From contig SMWC01000096.1 of assembly GCA_004357505.1 (NCBI GenBank), positions 1 through 5,584 on the forward strand: a stretch of DNA of 5,584 nucleotides, in the 5' to 3' direction. The notes below the pieces were generated by a model. The model was not told the origin of the DNA, ran no database searches, and was given only the letters and a program-made list of their open reading frames with translations. A program made the translations under genes and the position numbers. Positions 1-4,640 of this stretch are shown here, piece after piece (position 1 is the first letter of the stretch; each line of letters opens with the position of its first letter). The stretch comes from Gammaproteobacteria bacterium. Its GTDB lineage: Bacteria > Pseudomonadota > Gammaproteobacteria > Steroidobacterales > Rariloculaceae.

Positions 1-46
1 CCTGAAACTCGACATTAGGTTACTGCAATCTAGACGCTGAAGAAGG

Positions 47-1018
47 TCACGATGAAGATGTGCGAAAATGCGAGATCTGTATCTCTTCTCCGACATCGGC
101 ATAATCATCCGCGGCGCGACCGGCTCGAAATTCGCCCCAGTTGATGGGCTCGTAGAGAGGCGGGTTGTTCTCGTCGCATACACTCGGCAACGGTGCATAA
201 TTCGCCTCGTAGGACGGATTGAAAAAGAATGCTGCGCTATACCGCTCGAGATGACTGTTCGCGACGACACGGTGCAGCGGCGCTTTATAGCGGTCATTAG
301 ACCAGACCTGGACAATGTCGCCAATGTTAATGACCAGCGCATCGTCTTGGGGCTCCACCAGATACCAGCGGCCTCGTCGCTTGACTTGCAGCCCCGCGAC
401 CGAGCTTTGCATCAGCACGGTCAAAGCGCCCGCGTCCGTATGATGGCTGATGCCGAGATGGCCCTTCTCCGGAACGGTCGGCGACTCTGGAGTCGCTGGC
501 TCCGCGCACAACGGATAATAGTTCAAACGGAGGAAGCTGCTGTGCTCGGGCTCAAACGCCCTATTTAGATCTGCCGGCGCTGCGCCCAGAATCATCGCGA
601 TACTCGACAGCAGGTGTCGAGCTATTCGCTCGCAAGCATCCGTATAGGCTCGCAGCGTAGTCTTGAATTCGGGCAGTGACTCAGGCCATTGCGGAACGGC
701 TCCCGCGAGTGGTCCCCGAGTCTCCGGCGGTCCCACATCGAAGATTTCTTTCCAGTCCAGAACGTTCTTTGTGAGTTCCCGATCGAAAAAACCCCAGGCG
801 TTGTCTGACGTGCGGATGATGGACCGTTTCTCGGCACTCGGCAGGCTAAAAAACCGGGCCATTTCGCGGAGGGTGTCTTGGCGCAGCGCCTGATCGATTC
901 CGTGGCCCACGATCTGGAAGAAGCCCCATTCCTTGCACGCGTGATCGAGCAACCTCATGACCTCGTGACCGTCGGGCAGGTTCCGGAGATCGATAATTGG
1001 TATCTCAGTCTGTGGCAA
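47..1018 (-). CDS. 2-oxoglutarate/Fe(II)-dependent oxygenase, isopenicillin N synthase-like
   Basis: This is a cytoplasmic non-heme iron oxygenase of the isopenicillin N synthase-like family, which oxidises a small molecule using O2 and usually 2-oxoglutarate. The substrate cannot be read from the sequence. The 323-residue product has the family's usual length. The N-terminal DIOX_N-type domain covers about residues 5-110 and includes WGFFQIVGHG at 31-40. The double-stranded beta-helix core follows, with LNYYP at 165-169. The iron ligands are visible as H193 and D195 (in SHHTDAGALT) and H249 (in APLHR). R259 and S261 form the R-x-S pair that binds 2-oxoglutarate. The first possible start is a TTG at 1016-1018, just after an in-frame stop; the IPIIDL strand begins at residue 6, so a later start would damage the fold. 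Only a weak GAG-type ribosome site precedes it. It lies 47 bp downstream of the CDGSH gene on the same strand, probably cotranscribed. Family is secure; start and function are not. Confidence 0.92.
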   Translation of the reverse strand: MPQTEIPIIDLRNLPDGHEVMRLLDHACKEWGFFQIVGHGIDQALRQDTLREMARFFSLPSAEKRSIIRTSDNAWGFFDRELTKNVLDWKEIFDVGPPETRGPLAGAVPQWPESLPEFKTTLRAYTDACERIARHLLSSIAMILGAAPADLNRAFEPEHSSFLRLNYYPLCAEPATPESPTVPEKGHLGISHHTDAGALTVLMQSSVAGLQVKRRGRWYLVEPQDDALVINIGDIVQVWSNDRYKAPLHRVVANSHLERYSAAFFFNPSYEANYAPLPSVCDENNPPLYEPINWGEFRAGRAADDYADVGEEIQISHFRTSSS

Positions 1019-1065
1019 TGTTAATCACTCAAAGGCATCGCCGTGCGATAACAAAAGTGAGCTAT

Positions 1066-1725
1066 TTATTGCGTCGGGTCTGGAGCGTCGTGATCGAAAT
1101 GTTTATTCCAGTGAGAGCCATCACAAAAGGGTTTATTTTTCGACTCTCCGCAGCGACACAGATCAAACTTCTCTTTGAAGGCTCCTTGATTCCACCGAGT
1201 ATCTTCCAACTCCACTTTTCCTTGAATGGCGTAGGGACCATTAGGGGCAATGAAAACTGATACCGAATCTGAAGAAAAGATCTGTTCTTTGCCGTCAATA
1301 GAATAACTCAGTGCCCCGGATGGGCACTTGTCAATGGCGGCTATGATCTCTTCTTTAGACGCCCCGTTGGCGTCGACAAAGGGCTCCTTGTCGATTCGAA
1401 ACACCGACTGCAGTGAGTCGGTACAAAAACCAGCATGGGCACAAATCCCTCGATTGTCATGTATGGTGATCCCGTTGCCGATAAAGTCTTCGCGTTTATC
1501 AGGCGTGCGGACATCGAGTTTGTCACCGGAAAATCCGGTCGCTACATGCGTGCCATCACAGAAGGGTTTATTGTTGGAATCTCCACAGCGACAAAGTGCC
1601 ACCTTGGCTTTAACCTCGATCTCTTCCCCCTTGGCATTTTTAAGGCTTTGTAGCCCTTCGAAAAGATAGGGCCCGTTTTCCATACAGGTAACTTTGACTC
1701 TATTAGTATCGGTGCTCAAATCCAA
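1066..1725 (-). CDS. CDGSH iron-sulfur protein with two CDGSH motifs and a central ferredoxin-like segment
   Basis: This is a predicted soluble iron-sulfur protein of 219 residues, likely a redox or cluster-carrying protein. Two CDGSH-type [2Fe-2S] sites are complete. The first uses C45, C47, C56 and H60 (CRCGDSNNKPFCDGTH); the second uses C190, C192, C201 and H205 (CRCGESKNKPFCDGSH). Each is preceded by an NGPY strand (residues 17-20 and 162-165). Between them, residues about 82-142 resemble the divergent Fer4_19 ferredoxin family, with C95, H97 and C101 in ICAHAGFC and C134 in DKCPSGAL. The start is uncertain. TTG at 1723-1725 gives the length used here, but AGGAG at 1728-1732 sits only 2 nt away from it. 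A second TTG at 1717-1719 is 8 nt away and better placed (217 residues). The only early ATG, at codon 15, would cut into the first domain strand. It lies 47 bp upstream of the oxygenase gene, which it may serve as electron donor (inference). Confidence 0.9.
   Translation of the reverse strand: MDLSTDTNRVKVTCMENGPYLFEGLQSLKNAKGEEIEVKAKVALCRCGDSNNKPFCDGTHVATGFSGDKLDVRTPDKREDFIGNGITIHDNRGICAHAGFCTDSLQSVFRIDKEPFVDANGASKEEIIAAIDKCPSGALSYSIDGKEQIFSSDSVSVFIAPNGPYAIQGKVELEDTRWNQGAFKEKFDLCRCGESKNKPFCDGSHWNKHFDHDAPDPTQ
1117..1158 (-). repeat. 42-bp internal repeat, copy encoding the C-terminal CDGSH motif
   Basis: This 42-bp segment matches 1552-1593 at 37 of 42 positions by direct hand alignment, without gaps. 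It encodes the second CDGSH motif of the iron-sulfur protein. Identity this high at DNA level, including synonymous positions, suggests an internal duplication or later conversion between the copies. Confidence 0.75.
1552..1593 (-). repeat. 42-bp internal repeat, copy encoding the N-terminal CDGSH motif
   Basis: This is the partner of 1117-1158, with five substitutions over 42 bp and no gaps. It encodes the first CDGSH motif of the same protein. The two copies are in the same orientation and reading frame, about 435 bp apart. Confidence 0.75.
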
Positions 1726-1727
1726 CT

Positions 1728-1732
1728 CTCCT
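1728..1732 (-). promoter_or_regulatory. Ribosome binding site of the CDGSH gene
   Basis: On the minus strand this reads AGGAG. It is 2 nt from the TTG at 1725 and 8 nt from the TTG at 1719. The spacing favours initiation two codons inside the longest frame. Confidence 0.6.
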
Positions 1733-1766
1733 ATGCCCAGCCAACAGGGCGGCAGCCTAGCCCGGT

Positions 1767-1795
1767 ATTTCGTGGTCCAGATCGAAAGTGGTCAA
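1767..1795 (-). promoter_or_regulatory. Candidate promoter for the CDGSH-oxygenase pair
   Basis: On the minus strand, TTGACC (1795-1790) matches the sigma-70 -35 box at 5 of 6 positions. It is followed after 17 nt by CGAAAT (1772-1767), which matches the -10 box at only 3 of 6. The position, 42 bp upstream of the first TTG, is sensible, but the -10 is weak. Confidence 0.25.
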
Positions 1796-1818
1796 AAACC
1801 ATACGGGAAATCTGCGCC

Positions 1819-1890
1819 ATGCCAAAGAAACGATACAACGCCGAATAGATGATTCACAAGCTTTGTGAAGCTGATATGGCGCTGGGATAA
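1819..1890 (+). pseudogene. Decayed 5' fragment of an IS3-family transposase orfA
   Basis: From ATG 1819 the frame reads MPKKRYNAE, a TAG stop at 1846-1848, then MIHKLCEADMALG and a TAA stop at 1888-1890. IS3-type OrfA proteins commonly begin in this style: MPKKRY, an acidic pair, an I-hydrophobic helix, then KLRxADxxLxQG. The match is from memory of the family, not a search. Two stops in 24 codons, and loss of the helix-turn-helix and the rest of the element, show it is dead. From 1853 to 1960 another frame stays open (residues WRWDKKIKNYQI are visible), but I cannot tie it to the transposase. No terminal inverted repeats or target-site duplication could be identified. It lies immediately upstream of senA and may mark an old insertion or rearrangement boundary. 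Confidence 0.5.
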
Positions 1891-1891
1891 G
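1863..1891 (+). promoter_or_regulatory. Candidate senA promoter inside the transposase remnant
   Basis: TTGTGA (1863-1868) and GATAAG (1886-1891) each match the sigma-70 boxes at 4 of 6 positions and have the ideal 17-nt spacing. They lie about 80 bp upstream of the senA start. Both boxes are mediocre, so this is tentative. Confidence 0.25.
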
Positions 1892-1969
1892 AAAATCAAG
1901 AATTACCAAATCGACGCAAAGCTGCGTAAACTGACTTTCAAACTAGAGCAGTTGATTTAGGCACGCCAC

Positions 1970-3307
1970 ATGACCGAGGCGCTTTATGAGGCCTGCAGGA
2001 ACGGTCCCAACGAGCCGCTGCTGAATTGGGTTGCCGACGCGCGTGCGCGAACGATCGGGCTTGTCGACGACCTGACCGATAAGCAGCTGCGCGTAGAGAA
2101 GCTCGATATCGTCAACCCGCTGGACTGGGAGATCGGCCACACCGCGCACTTCGCCGAGCTGTTCGTGCTGCGCGCGACACAAGACCGCCCGCCCCGGCTT
2201 GCCAACGCAGATGCGCTATTTGACTCGATCGCCATTGAGCACGCCGTGCGCTGGGATCTTCCACTACCGGATCGAAGTCGCCTTTACCACTACCTCCACG
2301 AAGTCCGGGACGACTTGCTAGAGTTCATCTCCAGCGCGGAAACGTCCGGACTCGGTGCAGAGGCACGCTACCGGTGCCTTCTGGCCGTGTTCCACGAGGA
2401 CATGCACACCGAGGCATTCACCTACACGCGCCAGACCATGGGGTACCCGCCGCCCGAGCTCGAGAGTGTGGCTGATAGACCGGCGCAGGATGCGGGGCCT
2501 TTTCCGGGTGATACGGCCGTGCCCGGTGGCCGGGTCCGTCTCGGCGCCGAACGCGATGCGGGCTTCGTGCTCGACAACGAGGCCTGGGCGCACGACGTAA
2601 CGGTCAAGCCTTTCCGGATTGCGCTCGCCGCCGTCACCCAGGCGGAGTTCGCGCAATTCGTCGAGGATGGCGGCTATGAGAACCGGCGCCACTGGAGCGA
2701 TGAGGGTTGGGCGTGGCGGGAGTCCACCCGGGCAACGGCACCGCTTTATTGGCGTCGGGACGCTGCGGGCGGATGGGAGCGGCGCGACTTCGATCACTGG
2801 CTGCCGCTCGAGCCGCACCGCGCCATGCTCCACGTGTGCTGGTACGAGGCCGACGCGTTCTCACGCTATCAGAACCGGCGCCTACCGACCGAGCTCGAGT
2901 GGGAAGTTGCCGCAGCCGCCGAGCCGGCTGCGGATGGCCGCGGGCTGGCGCAGACGAAGCGCCCCTACCCCTGGGGAGCCGCGCCGCCGAGTTCGGAGCG
3001 CGTCAATATGGACTGGACTGCGATGGGCGCGCTCGATGTCGGCGCACTTCCAGACGGTGCAAGCGCCTTCGGCTGCCGCCAGATGCTCGGCAATGTCTGG
3101 GAGTGGACCGCGGATACGTTCGCACCTTACCCCAGCTTCGAACCCGGTCCCTACCGAGAGTATTCTGCGCCGCTTTTCGGCTCGACCAAGGTTCTACGCG
3201 GCGGCGCGTGGCCCACTCGTTCACGCCTGATTCGAAACACCTGGCGTAACTACTACGAGCCCCATCGCCGAGATGTATGGGCCGGACTTCGAACCTGCGC
3301 GCTTTGA
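1970..3307 (+). CDS. senA: Selenoneine synthase SenA (EgtB-like non-heme iron enzyme)
   Basis: SenA joins the selenium of a selenosugar to the imidazole ring of hercynine (trimethylhistidine) using Fe(II) and O2, giving the precursor of selenoneine. The 445-residue protein has the EgtB-type layout. A DinB-like four-helix domain covers about residues 17-155, with likely iron ligands H57 (in EIGHTAHF) and H142 and H146 (in FHEDMHTE). A formylglycine-generating-enzyme-type domain covers about 185-443 and includes HVCWYEADAF (288-297), RRLPTELEWE (303-312), GNVWEWTADTF (374-384), VLRGGAW (408-414) and a C-terminal AGLRTCA. Sequence alone could suit an ergothioneine EgtB; the senB gene coupled to its 3' end decides for SenA. 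ATG 1970 is preferred because the helical domain starts soon after it; a partial TAGG ribosome site ends 8 nt upstream. Base composition is richer in G+C than the flanking genes. Hercynine must come from an EgtD encoded elsewhere or from uptake. Confidence 0.9.
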   Translation: MTEALYEACRNGPNEPLLNWVADARARTIGLVDDLTDKQLRVEKLDIVNPLDWEIGHTAHFAELFVLRATQDRPPRLANADALFDSIAIEHAVRWDLPLPDRSRLYHYLHEVRDDLLEFISSAETSGLGAEARYRCLLAVFHEDMHTEAFTYTRQTMGYPPPELESVADRPAQDAGPFPGDTAVPGGRVRLGAERDAGFVLDNEAWAHDVTVKPFRIALAAVTQAEFAQFVEDGGYENRRHWSDEGWAWRESTRATAPLYWRRDAAGGWERRDFDHWLPLEPHRAMLHVCWYEADAFSRYQNRRLPTELEWEVAAAAEPAADGRGLAQTKRPYPWGAAPPSSERVNMDWTAMGALDVGALPDGASAFGCRQMLGNVWEWTADTFAPYPSFEPGPYREYSAPLFGSTKVLRGGAWPTRSRLIRNTWRNYYEPHRRDVWAGLRTCAL

Positions 3308-4251
3308 TCCGGATCGCAGTACCCCCGGGCGCGGGTGCGCGCTCCGGTAACTGGATCTCGGCAACCCGCTGGGGGCGCTTGTTAAAAGACCTCGGTCAGC
3401 GCACGCTGATCCGGGAAGGCTGGAGCGGTGAACCGGCCGACTGTCTGTTGGCGCTCCATGCCCGGCGCAACGCCCGCGCTATCCAGGCGTTCCGCCGCGC
3501 CTATCCCGACCGATTGCTGGTCGTCGTGTTAACCGGCACCGACCTGTATCGCGACCTCCACACACACGCGAGCGCACGCCGCTCGCTCGACCTAGCTGAC
3601 CGTCTGGTCGTCCTCCAGCCCGAAGCGATCGAGGCGCTGCCGCCTGCCGTTCGGGACCGCGCGCACGTCATCTACCAATCGGCTCGGCCGCTCCACCACG
3701 CACCCACTCCGCGGCAGCGCAGTTTCGATGTCGCGTGCGTAGCGCACTTACGTGCTGTCAAAGATCCGATGCGCGCGGCGATGGCCTCTCGCGCGCTGCC
3801 CCTGGCGTCCCGGATCCGGATCATCTCTGCCGGCGCTGCGGTGACCCCCGCACTGGAAGCGCGCGCTAAACGCGAGACCGAGAAGAACCCACGTTACACC
3901 TGGGTCGGTAACCTCACACCCGGCGGCGCGCGCCGCTTGATCGCCAGAAGCCGCATCCTGGTCGTGAGTTCGCGAATGGAGGGGGGCGCCAACGTGATCG
4001 CCGACGCACTCGTCGATCGAACTCCGGTCCTCGCCTCCCGAATTTCCGGCAACATCGGCATGCTCGGCCGCGACTACCCGGGTTATTTCGACTTCGGTGA
4101 CACCGGTGCACTGACCGATCTCTTGCACAGGTGTGAGCGCGAGCCGAGCTTCCTACGAACCCTCCAAGCTCGGTGCAACGCGCGCCGGCATCACTTCATG
4201 GAGTCGACCGAGCGCAAAGCGTTCGGCAAATTATTGAGTTCGCTTTTCTAG
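3277..4251 (+). CDS. senB: Selenosugar synthase SenB (TIGR04348-type glycosyltransferase)
   Basis: SenB makes a 1-seleno-sugar from selenophosphate and a UDP-sugar, the selenium donor used by SenA. It is a cytoplasmic GT-B-fold enzyme. Family signatures are SGNWISATRW (23-32), VVLTGTDLYRD (83-93), the ADRLVVLQ strand (107-114), VIYQSA (131-136) and the C-terminal nucleotide-sugar site SRMEGGANVIADAL (232-245), followed by PGYFDFGD. E235 is present, but the second acidic residue of the usual E-x7-E pattern is D243. The start is unsettled. ATG 3277 gives 324 residues and overlaps senA by 31 bp. TTG 3304-3306 gives 315 residues, starts right before the conserved IRIAVPPG strand and shares a TTGA overlap with the senA stop. 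The TTG fits translational coupling and the family's N-terminus better. Neither has a clear ribosome site. No senC follows. Confidence 0.9.
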   Translation: MGRTSNLRALIRIAVPPGAGARSGNWISATRWGRLLKDLGQRTLIREGWSGEPADCLLALHARRNARAIQAFRRAYPDRLLVVVLTGTDLYRDLHTHASARRSLDLADRLVVLQPEAIEALPPAVRDRAHVIYQSARPLHHAPTPRQRSFDVACVAHLRAVKDPMRAAMASRALPLASRIRIISAGAAVTPALEARAKRETEKNPRYTWVGNLTPGGARRLIARSRILVVSSRMEGGANVIADALVDRTPVLASRISGNIGMLGRDYPGYFDFGDTGALTDLLHRCEREPSFLRTLQARCNARRHHFMESTERKAFGKLLSSLF

Positions 4252-4254
4252 CAC

Positions 4255-4383
4255 TCACGGGTAACCCAGGTCGCACCACGGCTGCTCGCAATCGGCGCGG
4301 TCCACCAACGCCTTGCCGAACGAATGCTGGGACTCGGGTATCAACGCAGCGATCTCGATCCAGTACACCGGAGTTGATACCGA
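4255..4383 (-). pseudogene. Probable 3' remnant of a minus-strand gene convergent with senB
   Basis: A 42-codon frame closed by a TGA at 4255-4257 contains segments such as VYWIEIAALIPESQHSFGK and DRADCEQPWCDLGYP, which look like a natural protein C-terminus. From the YWIEI segment to the stop, 31 of 36 codons end in G or C. The antisense plus-strand frame over the same bases has only 22 of 38. That bias matches the GC-rich senAB pair and supports coding on the minus strand. An in-frame TGA at 4384-4386 bounds it upstream. Another minus frame running to about 4440 (containing VLTLLIGINSGV) could be its continuation after a frameshift near 4365-4372. There is no start codon with a ribosome site. 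I do not recognise the family. It could also be chance. Confidence 0.35.
4337..4381. repeat. 9-bp perfect inverted repeat with 27-nt spacer
   Basis: GGTATCAAC at 4337-4345 is the exact reverse complement of GTTGATACC at 4373-4381. The spacer is too long for a tight terminator hairpin and no T-tract follows. It could be an operator, a recombination scar or chance. Confidence 0.5.
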
Positions 4384-4443
4384 TCAGCAGCGTAAGCACC
4401 GCAGCCGGGACGAACCGATCCCTTTGTACCTCGAGGCCTGTAA

Positions 4444-4470
4444 TTTACTAGTATCTCATTGTTTTATAAC
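4444..4470 (+). promoter_or_regulatory. Candidate promoter of the secreted phosphatase-fold gene
   Basis: TTTACT (4444-4449, 4 of 6) and TATAAC (4465-4470, 5 of 6) resemble sigma-70 boxes. They lie at the start of an AT-rich tract. The 15-nt spacing is short, though shifting the -35 by one base gives 16. If used, the transcript would have a leader of roughly 165 nt that includes the hairpin at 4505-4541. Confidence 0.35.
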
Positions 4471-4504
4471 GTAAACAGTGAGTAGTCGTCTGCTCGACCA
4501 ATAC

Positions 4505-4541
4505 GGAGATGCCGCAAAGAGGGTTCTTTGTGGCAGACTCT
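4505..4541. repeat. Strong imperfect hairpin (11-bp stem, 4-nt loop)
   Basis: TGCCGCAAAGA (4510-4520) pairs with TCTTTGTGGCA (4525-4535) around a GGGT loop, with one G-U wobble at 4514/4531. A short 1x2 internal loop leads to further pairing of 4505-4508 with 4538-4541. No T-run follows on either strand, so it is not a standard intrinsic terminator. It lies in the probable leader of the gene at 4641. Confidence 0.65.
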
Positions 4542-4626
4542 AACACTCGGCAGAAGAAGAACCATTTATGGGGGCATGATGGCCGAGAATGTGAAGAGCG
4601 ACGTTAAAGAAGCGCAATTCGATTTG

Positions 4627-4632
4627 TGAGGA
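4627..4632 (+). promoter_or_regulatory. Ribosome binding site for the gene at 4641
   Basis: TGAGGA ends 8 nt before ATG 4641, which is good spacing and supports that start. Confidence 0.7.
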
Positions 4633-4640
4633 CTCGATAG

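Larger units (their letters stand above)
4252..4640. other. 389-bp stretch without an intact gene between senB and the secreted phosphatase-fold gene
   Basis: The left half (to about 4440) is GC-rich and holds the antisense remnant and the 9-bp inverted repeat. The right half turns AT-rich abruptly near 4441 and holds a candidate promoter, a strong hairpin and the ribosome site of the next gene. The shift in composition at about 4440 looks like the right boundary of the GC-rich senAB block. No run of T follows any stem-loop here, so I cannot assign a Rho-independent terminator to senB. Confidence 0.6.

Noticed and set aside
68..568. 166-codon plus-strand open frame
   Set aside because: It lies antisense to the oxygenase, whose iron and 2-oxoglutarate ligands are all on the other strand.
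1025..1060. Nested inverted repeats between the CDGSH and oxygenase genes (ATCGC-CGT-GCGAT inside TCACT/AGTGA)
   Set aside because: There are five-base arms only and no T-run. It is not a convincing terminator and would split a likely operon.
1525..1539. Hairpin ACCGGA-AAA-TCCGGT
   Set aside because: It is a short stem inside the CDGSH coding sequence without a T-tract, most likely chance.
1733..1852. 39-codon plus-strand frame starting MPSQQGG
   Set aside because: There is no ribosome site and no family signature. It overlaps the likely CDGSH promoter and the transposase remnant.
2318..2833. Long minus-strand open frame inside senA
   Set aside because: It is a shadow caused by high G+C. 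The product is arginine-rich and unmotivated, and senA covers it with conserved motifs. The same holds for the long plus-strand frames at 2619-3249.
1970..3307. Annotating this gene as ergothioneine EgtB
   Set aside because: The fold is shared, but the coupled senB gene and the RTCA-type C-terminus favour SenA. No egtC, egtD or egtE lies nearby.
4337..4381. Integron attC site
   Set aside because: The arms end in AAC and begin with GTT, but the flanking bases do not fit the RYYYAAC/GTTRRRY core, and no integrase or cassette array is present.
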